DNA of 64,000 bases, from contig JANWKT010000014.1 of NCBI GenBank assembly GCA_025451235.1, positions 248,001-312,000 on the forward strand, given 5' to 3'. Each line of letters starts with the position of its first letter. Position 1 is the stretch's first letter. The DNA is from Flavobacteriales bacterium. Its GTDB lineage: Bacteria; Bacteroidota; Bacteroidia; CAIKAF01. The notes under the pieces were generated by a model. That model was given only the letters and a program-made list of their open reading frames with translations, did no database searches and was not told where the DNA came from. The position numbers and the translations under genes are program-made. This document shows, piece after piece, positions 52,703 through 61,053 of this stretch.

Positions 52703-52738
52703 ACTCCCTTTCCTACCCGTTGGAAAGGGAGTTTTTTA
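52703..52738 (+). terminator. Rho-independent terminator
   Basis: Perfect 11-bp arms ACTCCCTTTCC / GGAAAGGGAGT with an 8-base loop, followed by TTTTTATT, lie 40 bp after the DUF4476-like stop codon. Confidence 0.9.
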
Positions 52739-52793
52739 TTTACCTAATTTTCAATTAGTTAAAATTTAAAATGACCTAATTAACAAATTTTTA

Positions 52794-52835
52794 TAGTACT
52801 ATGTATTGCATAGTACTACTGAATGCATAGATTTG
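52794..52835 (+). promoter_or_regulatory. padR-pspC promoter with palindromic operator
   Basis: A perfect inverted repeat TAGTACTATG-TATTG-CATAGTACTA (52794-52818) overlaps the -33 element TTG (52806-52808). A 19-bp spacer leads to TAGATTTG (52828-52835), a match to TAnnTTTG. Transcription would start near 52842 and the padR ATG is at 52852. The operator/-33 overlap predicts repression by steric block; PadR itself is the likely ligand. Confidence 0.85.
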
Positions 52836-52851
52836 TGCCATAATTAATACT

Positions 52852-53217
52852 ATGTCAGCTCAAGTAACAACAGAAAACACAGAAGCACAGATGAGAAAGG
52901 GCATCCTTGAGTTGGTGATCCTCTCCGTGCTGGCCAGAAACGATGCGTATGCATCAGATATCATTAACGAATTGAAAGAAACAAAACTCATCGTTGTTGA
53001 AGGCACCTTGTATCCTCTGCTCACCCGGCTAAAAAACGGGGAGTTATTAACCTATCGCTGGGAAGAATCCACTCAAGGTCCTCCCCGCAAATATTACACC
53101 CTTACCGAAAAGGGCCGGGAGTTTTTAAAACAACTCAATTCTACCTGGGACGATTTGGTACTGGCTGTGAACAAAGCAAGAACACAAAGCTCCACCTCAA
53201 ACTCAAACCAAGAATGA
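52852..53217 (+). CDS. PadR-family transcriptional regulator
   Basis: The 121-residue protein has a winged helix with the PadR signature: RKGILELVILSVLARNDAYA, SDIINELKE and VVEGTLYPLLTRLKNGELLT, then the wing YRWEESTQGPPRKYYTLTEK. The C-terminus is a short dimerisation helix. It binds DNA as a dimer and usually represses its own operon. The palindrome in its promoter is the predicted site. It lies 38 bp before the PspC-domain gene, forming a two-gene operon that is common in Bacteroidota. Confidence 0.95.
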   Translation: MSAQVTTENTEAQMRKGILELVILSVLARNDAYASDIINELKETKLIVVEGTLYPLLTRLKNGELLTYRWEESTQGPPRKYYTLTEKGREFLKQLNSTWDDLVLAVNKARTQSSTSNSNQE

Positions 53218-53255
53218 ACGCCATTACTGTGATAGAAATATTAAAATAAAGAATC

Positions 53256-54854
53256 ATGAAAAAAACAATTAATGCAAATATAGGAGGCATGATCTTCCAC
53301 CTGGACGAAGATGCTTACGAAAAGTGTAAATCATACCTTGATACCATCAAGGCCAAATTCAGCAAAGTGGAGGGAGGAGATGAGATCATTGTTGATATTG
53401 AATGGAGGATTGCTGAAATTTTCAAAGAAAAATTGGGAGGGTCACGTGAAGTGGTTTCCTTGGACGATGTTACCAATATGGTAGCCATCATGGGAGATCC
53501 GAATTCATTTATGGATGAAGAAACCATCGATACAACCACACCCACCGAAAATCAACCGATGGTAAAAAGAAGGTTGTTCCGTGATCCTGACAAAAGGATA
53601 TTGGGTGGTGTATGCAGTGGCTTTGGGGCATACTTCAATATAGATCCATGGGTAGTAAGGATCATTATGATCGCCTTGGTATTGTTTGTTGGGGTAACCT
53701 TTCTTCTCTACTTTGTATTCTGGATTGCCATGCCAAAAGCGGTAACTACTGCCGATCGGTTGATGATGAAAGGAAAAAAAGTGGATGTGAACAGCATTGA
53801 AGAATCTGTAAAAAAAGAATGGAATGAGACAAAATCAGGATTGAGGAATGCAGGTAAAAATGTAGGATCAAGTTCTGCTTTGAGTAGCTTGGGTAAGCTT
53901 ATCCGGGTGGCTTTCGGACTATGCTTTATTTTCTTTAGCACATTAACCCTTGCCATATTTATTTGGGCCATGTGTTCCCCTTCAGCAACTATTCATATTG
54001 ATCAAATGCATATATCCATCAGGGAAGCTGCTGGAATGGTCTTCGATTCGTTTGGCGAGAAAGCAGTTGCTTATATCAGTGCATGGTTATTGATCGTTGT
54101 GCCCTCAGTATTGTTTATTTATTTAGGGATAAGAGCCATTCTTCAATTTAAACATAAGATGCGGTATGTAATGCTTGGTGGATTTTTATTGTGGATGATT
54201 GGATTGGTGATGTGCATTTATACAGTGATCAATGTGGCAGAAAAAAACAAAATGGAATCAAGCACAAAAGAAAATCCTTCTATCACGATTCAGGATTCGG
54301 CTATTGTGAAACTAAGTGTATTGGGTACGGATGATATTCAGGGCTATAACCTGGAGGGTTATCCTATTGAAAATGTAAATTTCGATATTGCTAAAAACAC
54401 TATAGATAGTTTTCCAACCATCGAGATCACCAAAAGGTCACAGGGAAAGGACAAGCAATATGCTTTTAACATGGCTCAAAAGATCAATTATTTTTATAAA
54501 ATTGATAGTAATCAGATCAAATTGGCTCCTTACTTTATGTTGAATAAAGGAGATAAATTCAGAGGGCAACAGGTTGACATCAAATTGCTGCTGCCCATTG
54601 GTTATCAGGTTTACCTGGCCAAAGGAACGGAACAAGTGATCAACAATATCAGCAATGTACAGGAAGTTTGGGACCACCATATGCCAGAGCATACCTGGAC
54701 AATGACCAAGGAAGGTTTGAATTGTAACGATTGTGAGGAAGACATTATACGCAAAGGAAAACATGGTGATGAAGACACACTTCATACACATGAGACCAAT
54801 GTAAAAATAAAGATCACCGATGAAGATGGAGAGCATGAAGTAAACATCGATTAA
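53256..54854 (+). CDS. PspC-domain membrane protein
   Basis: The 532-residue protein has an N-terminal soluble part (1-95) with a Glu/Asp-rich fold. The PspC domain covers residues about 107-167: RRLFRDPDKRILGGVCSGFG then AYFNIDPWVVRIIMIAL and a hydrophobic hairpin. Three further membrane segments follow (about 215-240, 280-300, 305-330), and a C-terminal soluble domain of about 190 residues, rich in charged residues, lies probably outside. PspC proteins sense or protect against envelope stress. It is co-transcribed with PadR and so its level is probably controlled by that repressor; the stimulus is unknown. Confidence 0.9.
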   Translation: MKKTINANIGGMIFHLDEDAYEKCKSYLDTIKAKFSKVEGGDEIIVDIEWRIAEIFKEKLGGSREVVSLDDVTNMVAIMGDPNSFMDEETIDTTTPTENQPMVKRRLFRDPDKRILGGVCSGFGAYFNIDPWVVRIIMIALVLFVGVTFLLYFVFWIAMPKAVTTADRLMMKGKKVDVNSIEESVKKEWNETKSGLRNAGKNVGSSSALSSLGKLIRVAFGLCFIFFSTLTLAIFIWAMCSPSATIHIDQMHISIREAAGMVFDSFGEKAVAYISAWLLIVVPSVLFIYLGIRAILQFKHKMRYVMLGGFLLWMIGLVMCIYTVINVAEKNKMESSTKENPSITIQDSAIVKLSVLGTDDIQGYNLEGYPIENVNFDIAKNTIDSFPTIEITKRSQGKDKQYAFNMAQKINYFYKIDSNQIKLAPYFMLNKGDKFRGQQVDIKLLLPIGYQVYLAKGTEQVINNISNVQEVWDHHMPEHTWTMTKEGLNCNDCEEDIIRKGKHGDEDTLHTHETNVKIKITDEDGEHEVNID

Positions 54855-54935
54855 CGGTTGAGTATGTAACAAAACAAGCAGGGATCACGTCTAGCTAGCA
54901 AACCTGGTTGATTAGAAAAAGTTCTTTATATATTA

Positions 54936-54943
54936 TATCTTTG
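54936..54943 (+). promoter_or_regulatory. -7 promoter element TATCTTTG for rnpB
   Basis: TATCTTTG lies about 5 bp before the first base of the RNase P RNA 5' stem, the distance expected between the -7 element and the transcription start. A TTG at 54908-54910 is a weak -33 candidate with a 25-bp spacer. Confidence 0.7.
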
Positions 54944-54947
54944 TAAA

Positions 54948-55316
54948 AGCAAGCCGGCTTGTCGCTGTTTGAGATCGCAAGATCGAGAAGAGAGGAAAGT
55001 CCGGGCAGTACAGAGCACCGCACTTCTTAACAGGAAGGTGCTGTCAGCCTTGGCGGACAGCAACGGAAAGGGCCACAGAAAAATACTACCATCAACTTCG
55101 GTTGTTGGAAAAGGTGAAAATGTGAGGTAAGAGCTCACAGGTCTGTTTGGCAACAAATGGATCGGGTAAACCCTGCGGACTGAAAGACCAAATACACCCC
55201 AATGAAACGGCTCGTTTCGCTATAGGGGAGGGTAGGTTGCTAGATCCTAACGGTGACGTTAGGGTTAGATAAATGACAGGTTAAAACAGAACCCGGCTTA
55301 CTGGCTTGCTTTTTTC
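54948..55316 (+). ncRNA. rnpB: RNase P RNA, bacterial type A
   Basis: The RNA subunit of RNase P, which cleaves tRNA 5' leaders, occupies about 363 bases. The closing stem P1 pairs AGCAAGCC (54948-54955) with GGCTTGCT (55303-55310), followed by a T-tract acting as terminator. The universally conserved GAGAGGAAAGTCCGGGC core (near 54988) is present, as are a AACGGAAAGGGCCACAGAAA segment, a TGGATCGGGTAAACCCTGCG segment and the AACAGAACCCGGCTTA end that pairs to form P4. Length and order match the type A structure. Confidence 0.97.
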
Positions 55317-55427
55317 AATCTTTTTTTACGATCCCTTATTTGTTCAGTTCAAAGTGGACCTGGATAGGCCGTGCTTTGTCTGAACCGAAGAAAACATAAC
55401 ACTAAAAAACAATTAATACGATCAATT

Positions 55428-56309
55428 ATGAAAAATTTCACTGTCATTTTAAAAACCATGTTTGCAGCCTTTTTTCTTCTGCAGATCATCTTTTACTCTC
55501 AACTCTATGCAACAGGTGGTATAGATGTTATTAGACTCGATGCCAACGTCAATAAACTGGAGAAAATGAATCATATCCTTCTGACAGGTGCTGTTATTGA
55601 AAAAAGAAACGATCTTACACCTCCATATATAGAGGAAACTCCTTATAGGATCGGTGAATGGTCTAAAACATTTACAGCGGTAATACTCATGCAAATGGTA
55701 GATGAAAAAATGATCCAGCTAGGAACCCCTTTGTCCAGGTTTTTTCCTGATCTTCCCAATGGAAAGTATATATCGATGGCCGACCTATTGTCGGAATCCC
55801 TAAATATCACTCATTATTTATCAGGAGGGAAATATTATCATTCGATTGGCAGTGAATTTGTTTTTGATGAATTGGCGGAAGCGGAAAAGGAAGCAGATAC
55901 CAGTCATGAATTCAGCTTTAACAATGCCAACTACCGGGTGCTTGCAATTGTGATCGAGAAGATCAGTGGGAAATCGTATGCGGAGGTGTTAAAGGAAAGG
56001 ATCATTCAAAAAATAGAATTGAAAAATACCCATGATGGTTCTGAGCAAAACCTGGCCGGACAGGAAGTGCATACCTTTGCCTCCTTTTATAACCAAATGG
56101 AAGCCTTGGGGAAATGGGACTTACAATCCATCGCTGGTTCAGGCAGTATCATTTCGACCCCTGGAGATCTTTTTAAATTCATTCATGCACTTTTTCACCA
56201 AGAATTGGTATCGGAAAAAAGTTTGATGAATATCCTGAACCTTGGACCTACATCCGGATTAACGGAACTGGTATACAGTGGCCAGGTGGGTTTTAAACCT
56301 TATAACTGA
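55428..56309 (+). CDS. Serine hydrolase-like protein with lost catalytic residues
   Basis: The 293-residue exported protein (signal peptide to about residue 28) is a shortened paralogue of the next three genes. In those the nucleophile motif is G-S-x-x-K. Here the position reads G76-E77-W-S-K80, so the serine is replaced by glutamate (codon 55656-55658). The second motif Y-x-N is F164-N-N166, so the general base tyrosine is also lost. The third motif (H-x-G) and the C-terminal lipocalin-like domain are absent, since the ORF stops at residue 293. It is intact as an ORF, suggesting a pseudoenzyme or decaying copy. The longer frame from 55371 is disfavoured by the signal peptide. Confidence 0.82.
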   Translation: MKNFTVILKTMFAAFFLLQIIFYSQLYATGGIDVIRLDANVNKLEKMNHILLTGAVIEKRNDLTPPYIEETPYRIGEWSKTFTAVILMQMVDEKMIQLGTPLSRFFPDLPNGKYISMADLLSESLNITHYLSGGKYYHSIGSEFVFDELAEAEKEADTSHEFSFNNANYRVLAIVIEKISGKSYAEVLKERIIQKIELKNTHDGSEQNLAGQEVHTFASFYNQMEALGKWDLQSIAGSGSIISTPGDLFKFIHALFHQELVSEKSLMNILNLGPTSGLTELVYSGQVGFKPYN

Positions 56310-56356
56310 TCTGTGGATCTATTTCTCAAAAGAATCATATATTTATAAATAAAAAC

Positions 56357-57715
56357 ATGAGCAAAAAATATTCACTTTTCATTTCATGCTGGTTCATTAG
56401 TTTAGCTGGAATTTCCCCGATAACCATCGGAGCCCAAAATCTGCTGAACAGATCCAAATTGGATAGTTTGATCACTGCTATGGATGTAAACAACCGGGCT
56501 ATGTTCACCGTTTCGATAGCTGAAAAGGGAAATATTGTTTACCATAGGTCGGTTGGATTTATGGATTCAAATATTTCGGTAAAAGCAAATGAAACCACCA
56601 AATACAGGATTGGTTCGATCTCTAAAATGTTTACCTCTATCATGATCTTTCAACTGGTGGAAGAGAAAAAACTAACCTTGGATGCTAAATTGTCCAAATT
56701 TTTTCCAAAGGTGAAGAATGCATCGAAAATAACGATAGAGGATCTGCTATGTCATCAAAGTGGGATCCATAATTTTACCTCTGATTCGTTATATTTTACC
56801 TATTATACATCACCCAAATCAAAAAAAGAATTGGTTGCCCTGATCAACGCATTACCATCTGATTTTGAGCCGACGACCGTGCAGGAATACAGTAATTCAA
56901 ATTTTGTTTTGTTGGGATATATTATAGAACAGATCACCCACAAAACGTTCGCTGAAAATTTGCAGAGTAGGATCGTGCAAAAGATAGGATTAAAAAATAC
57001 TTATTATGGAGCTAAGGCTGATCTCTCCAAAAACGAAGCAAGATCCTATAAATGGGTGGGTGATCATTGGCAGACAGACCCGGAAACCGATATGAGCATC
57101 CCGCATGGGGCAGGAGCTATTGTATCCACAACCGACGATCTGGTTAAGTTTGCACATGCTTTATTTAGTGGTCGATTAATTTCGCAAGCTTCCATCGATA
57201 ATATGATCACCTTTCGTCGTGAATGGGGACTTGGGATTTTCCCTATGGAATTTTCAGGCAAAAAAGGGTTTGGACACAATGGAGGCATTGATGAATTTGG
57301 GTCACAACTCAAATATTTTACGGATGATAGCTTATCGGTGGCTATTACCTGTAACGGAGCGCATTATTCTATGAAAGATTGTATGAAAGGGGTGCTGAGT
57401 TGTTATTATAACAAGCCTTATTCCATTCCAACCTTCGTTGAGTATAAAGTTGCGGAGGGTCTACTTCAACAATATTCAGGATCGTACAGTTCAGCAGCCC
57501 TGAAGATGGATATTGTATTTACGGTCGATGGAGGATCATTGAAAGCACAAGCGACCGGACAACCACCCATCGTCCTGGAGCCTGTATCCGATACCGTTTT
57601 TAATTTTAGTGAAGCGGCAGCAGAATTTACCTTTATTAAATCAGATACAGGTTCAATAGATCAGGTAATGCTTAAGCAAGGCGGAATGGAATTTATTTTT
57701 CTAAAACAAAAATAA
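56357..57715 (+). CDS. Serine hydrolase (class C beta-lactamase/DD-peptidase-like), copy 2
   Basis: The 452-residue exported enzyme has a signal peptide ending at GAQ (about 27). The catalytic motifs are intact: S87-I-S-K90 (SxxK), Y178-S-N180 (YxN) and H307-N-G (third motif). The C-terminal about 95 residues form a lipocalin-like domain common in this family, ending in GGMEFIFLKQK. Family knowledge: beta-lactamase-fold enzymes that act on peptides, esters or D-amino acid substrates, with many of unknown substrate. It starts 47 bp after copy 1 and probably belongs to the same transcript. Antibiotic resistance cannot be claimed from sequence. Confidence 0.9.
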   Translation: MSKKYSLFISCWFISLAGISPITIGAQNLLNRSKLDSLITAMDVNNRAMFTVSIAEKGNIVYHRSVGFMDSNISVKANETTKYRIGSISKMFTSIMIFQLVEEKKLTLDAKLSKFFPKVKNASKITIEDLLCHQSGIHNFTSDSLYFTYYTSPKSKKELVALINALPSDFEPTTVQEYSNSNFVLLGYIIEQITHKTFAENLQSRIVQKIGLKNTYYGAKADLSKNEARSYKWVGDHWQTDPETDMSIPHGAGAIVSTTDDLVKFAHALFSGRLISQASIDNMITFRREWGLGIFPMEFSGKKGFGHNGGIDEFGSQLKYFTDDSLSVAITCNGAHYSMKDCMKGVLSCYYNKPYSIPTFVEYKVAEGLLQQYSGSYSSAALKMDIVFTVDGGSLKAQATGQPPIVLEPVSDTVFNFSEAAAEFTFIKSDTGSIDQVMLKQGGMEFIFLKQK

Positions 57716-57735
57716 ATAAACCAGTCGACGATTGG

Positions 57736-58089
57736 CTAGTCTGCTATTTTAGTTAACTCCACCCCGTCTACTGTCATTTTCCATGTTCCGGTACTATCCT
57801 GGTGGGGTGTTTCAGAAACCACAAAAGTGGTATTGATTCCAAGTGCACCTACCACAAAATTATTTCCTTCAAATTTTTGGATCGGAGCTGAAAGGGATTT
57901 ATTCATACTTCCGCTATGTTTTTCATATTTTACCCTTCCTCCCTTAGAAATGGAAAGGTCGATTTCTGATGATTTCCAGACACCCACGTAATCTTGTTTA
58001 TCGGCGGGTACGGGGATGCCTTTGATGCCACAGGAGGCCAGTGTTACAATACAAATAAAAGCAAAAAATCGGATGAGATTTGGATTCAT
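57736..58089 (-). CDS. Small lipoprotein, 117 aa
   Basis: The ATG at 58089 opens a lipoprotein signal (ICIVTLASC, Cys about residue 20). The mature part is polar, with VGVWKSSEIDLSI and KMTVDGVELTKI resembling short lipocalin-like lipoproteins of Bacteroidota. It is on the opposite strand between two serine-hydrolase genes, so it interrupts the tandem set. The longer frame (TTG 58110) is not needed. Function unknown. Confidence 0.72.
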   Translation of the reverse strand: MNPNLIRFFAFICIVTLASCGIKGIPVPADKQDYVGVWKSSEIDLSISKGGRVKYEKHSGSMNKSLSAPIQKFEGNNFVVGALGINTTFVVSETPHQDSTGTWKMTVDGVELTKIAD

Positions 58090-58196
58090 AGTAGATGGAT
58101 TTAAATTCAAATATATGTTTTTCCTTTTTAATTTCCGTTAGCCCGCAAAATTTCTGATTATTTTGAAGGTTTACTTTTTATCCCTATGTTTATTAT

Positions 58197-59546
58197 ATGA
58201 AAACAGTTAAGCTATATTTCCTGCTGGTCTTTGGCTGCTCAACCTTTACAATGTCTCTGTCGGCGCAAACGGCCTTGAACATTGCAAAAATGGACAGCCT
58301 GCTGGATGTATACGAGCAAAAAAACAAATTGATGTTATCCTTGGCGATCCATCAAGGTGGGAACCAGGTTTATAACAAACAGATTGGATATGCTGAAGTA
58401 GAAACCGGTACAAAGGCAAACCCCACTACTAAATACCGGGTAGGCTCTATTACTAAGATGTTTACATCGGTAATGATCCAGCAACTGATCGAAGAAAAAA
58501 AACTAAAGCTGAATACTCCATTATCAAAATTTTTCCCCAAAATAACCAATTCAAAAAAGATCACCATTGAACAGCTCCTGCAACATCGAACGGGTCTTCA
58601 TAATTTTACAGATGATGCAGAGTTTCTTCTTCACAGTTCAACTCCTAAAACATCCTCCCAAATGCTGGAGATCATTTATTCCCTTCCCCATGATTTTGAG
58701 CCTGGAGAAAAGTATGCTTATTGCAATACCAATTATGTATTGTTGGGATATATCATTGAGAAATTGACAAAAAGATCCTATGCCGATGCCTTGATGGAAA
58801 GAATCGTGAACAAAATTGGACTGAAAAACACCTATTACGGAACTCAAACGAATGTTTCGAAGAATGAGGCCAGGTCGTATATTTATTCGAACCGGTCCTG
58901 GACCGTGCATCCCGAATGGGATATGAGTCTCATACATGGGTCAGGGGCGATCGTTTCCACTACAGAAGATCTGGTAAAATTTATTGAAGCATTGTTCTCA
59001 TTTCAGTTGACCACCCAGGAATCCTTAAAACAAATGTGTACCCTGAGGGATAGCTACGGTTATGGAATGATCACGGTTCCGTTTAACAGTACCTTCTCAT
59101 TGGGGCATAATGGTCATTGGGATGCATTTGAATCTTTGGTTATCCATTTCCCAGTCGAAAATATATCGGTGGCCTATAGTGTCAATGGAAAAAATGCGAA
59201 TATCAATGACTTTTTGATAGGAGTCCTGTCCATATGTTTCAACGTTCCGTATGAAATCCCACGATTTTATGCTTTCGAAGTCCCCGAGAAAGTATTAAAC
59301 GAATATACAGGGACCTATCACTGTAGTTCCTTGCAACTGGATTTTTATATTTCCAAAGAAGGAAATATTATTATAGGCCAGGCCGTTGGGCAGTCTTCTT
59401 TTCCTTTGGAGGCGGTATCTGAAACACATTTCACCTATGCACCGGCCAGTCTCGAAATTGAATTTAAGAAAAACATAGTGAATGAAGTGGATCAATTCAT
59501 ACTCAGGCAATCAGGCATGGAGTTTGTCTTTGCAAAGCTAAAATGA
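58197..59546 (+). CDS. Serine hydrolase (class C beta-lactamase/DD-peptidase-like), copy 3
   Basis: The 449-residue paralogue of copy 2 is intact: signal peptide to about residue 24 (LSAQ), S84-I-T-K87, Y175-C-N177 and H304-N-G. The C-terminal lipocalin-like domain ends in a GMEFVFAKLK segment, as in copies 2 and 4. Copy 3 resembles copy 4 more than copy 2 in the second motif (YCN) and the MDSLL segment near residue 32. The gene has its own short upstream gap (86 bp) beyond the minus-strand lipoprotein. Confidence 0.9.
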   Translation: MKTVKLYFLLVFGCSTFTMSLSAQTALNIAKMDSLLDVYEQKNKLMLSLAIHQGGNQVYNKQIGYAEVETGTKANPTTKYRVGSITKMFTSVMIQQLIEEKKLKLNTPLSKFFPKITNSKKITIEQLLQHRTGLHNFTDDAEFLLHSSTPKTSSQMLEIIYSLPHDFEPGEKYAYCNTNYVLLGYIIEKLTKRSYADALMERIVNKIGLKNTYYGTQTNVSKNEARSYIYSNRSWTVHPEWDMSLIHGSGAIVSTTEDLVKFIEALFSFQLTTQESLKQMCTLRDSYGYGMITVPFNSTFSLGHNGHWDAFESLVIHFPVENISVAYSVNGKNANINDFLIGVLSICFNVPYEIPRFYAFEVPEKVLNEYTGTYHCSSLQLDFYISKEGNIIIGQAVGQSSFPLEAVSETHFTYAPASLEIEFKKNIVNEVDQFILRQSGMEFVFAKLK

Positions 59547-59604
59547 ATAAATAGGGATTAACCCCGATATTTTTCTTCTCCCTTCCTGGAATCTTTGTGC
59601 AAAA

Positions 59605-60957
59605 ATGTATATGAAAACACTTTACGCAATTTTATGGGGGATTTTCATCTTGAATGGGTCTGGCATTTTCAGTCAATCCTTGAATGTTGCAAAGATGGAT
59701 AGCCTGTTAAATTCTTTTGACACAAACAACAAATCGATGCTTTCCATAGCCGTCAGCCAGAAAGGCCAGGTAACTTATAAAAGATCGATCGGATTTTTAT
59801 CGTTGGAGGACCATAACCCTATTGCATCAAGCAACATCACTCGCTATAGAATAGGATCAGTTTCGAAGTTATTTACATCCATTATCATTCACCAATTAAT
59901 TGAGGAAAAAAAGCTTCAACATGGAACATTGTTATCCAAGTATTTTCCTAAGATCCCCAACGCAAAGAAAATAACGATCGAGCAATTATTGAGACATCGA
60001 AGTGGGTTGTATGATTTTACCAGCGATCCGGCCTTCATGACCTATCATACCCAATCTAAAACCCAAAAGGAACTTCTTGATATTTTTTATTCGCAGAAGC
60101 CAATATTCGAGCCAGATCAAAAAATGGAATATTGTAATACCGGGTTTGTATTGCTCGGGTTTATCATTGAGAAAATTACTAAAAAATCGTATGCTGAGGT
60201 ATTACAGGAAAGAATTTGTAATAAAATTAAATTGATGAACACATACTTCGGTACCAAAACAAACGTGGAAAAAAACGAGGCAAAGTCCTATACCTATATC
60301 AACAATAGCTGGGTGGTTTCTCCGGAATCTGATATGAGTATCCCGCATGGGGCAGGAGCTGTTGTTTCTACCGTGGAGGACCTTGTAAAATTTATTGAAG
60401 CCATCTTTTCTCATCAATTGGTTTCCAAAACCAGTTTGGATCAAATGACTACCTTAAAAGATATTTGGGGATTAGGTATTTATGTTTTTCGGGGACTTAA
60501 CCATACAGGATATGGTCACCAGGGTAGAATTGATGCGTTTTTTACTACGCTTGTCCATTTCCCGACGGATAGCTTAACCGTGGCGGTTGCAACCAATGGT
60601 CAAAATGGCCAGAACGACACATTTTTAAAAGGGGTATTGTCTATATGTTTTGATCAACCTTATCGTATTCCGGATTTTATTGAGTATAAAGTTCCTGATC
60701 ATATCTTGAATACTTATATTGGTTCATACCACAATAGTACGATGAAGACGGATTTTATGGTGAGTTCGTCAAATGGAACGTTGGTGATGCAGGCCTCGGG
60801 TCAGCCTGCATTTAACGTAGAGGCGGAGAATGATTCAGTATTCAAATTCAATTTGGCCAATATATCCGTTGTATTTAAAAGAAATACGGAGGCATATGCT
60901 AACCAGTTTGTTCTTAAGCAAGCCGGGATGGAATTTATCTTTGACAGACGCAAATAG
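59605..60957 (+). CDS. Serine hydrolase (class C beta-lactamase/DD-peptidase-like), copy 4
   Basis: The 450-residue paralogue is intact: signal peptide (about residues 1-23, IFSQ), S85-V-S-K88, Y176-C-N178 and H305-Q-G. The C-terminal domain ends GMEFIFDRRK. A second ATG at 59611 is a possible start and keeps the signal peptide. It lies 58 bp after copy 3 with no terminator visible between them, so the two are likely one transcript. All three intact copies share a KM(D)SLL segment near residue 30 and a HGAGA/HGSGA motif. Confidence 0.9.
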   Translation: MYMKTLYAILWGIFILNGSGIFSQSLNVAKMDSLLNSFDTNNKSMLSIAVSQKGQVTYKRSIGFLSLEDHNPIASSNITRYRIGSVSKLFTSIIIHQLIEEKKLQHGTLLSKYFPKIPNAKKITIEQLLRHRSGLYDFTSDPAFMTYHTQSKTQKELLDIFYSQKPIFEPDQKMEYCNTGFVLLGFIIEKITKKSYAEVLQERICNKIKLMNTYFGTKTNVEKNEAKSYTYINNSWVVSPESDMSIPHGAGAVVSTVEDLVKFIEAIFSHQLVSKTSLDQMTTLKDIWGLGIYVFRGLNHTGYGHQGRIDAFFTTLVHFPTDSLTVAVATNGQNGQNDTFLKGVLSICFDQPYRIPDFIEYKVPDHILNTYIGSYHNSTMKTDFMVSSSNGTLVMQASGQPAFNVEAENDSVFKFNLANISVVFKRNTEAYANQFVLKQAGMEFIFDRRK

Positions 60958-61053
60958 GTCGACCGCTCATTTCCAACGGGTAAAGGATCAATTCTCTTTC
61001 TTGCTTCCAAACATTTGCTAATTTAGCTGAATATAAATTCGGGAGTGAGCAAT

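Noticed and set aside
56357-60957. Antibiotic-resistance beta-lactamase genes
   Set aside because: The fold and motifs are shared with many peptidases and esterases; sequence alone does not support resistance.
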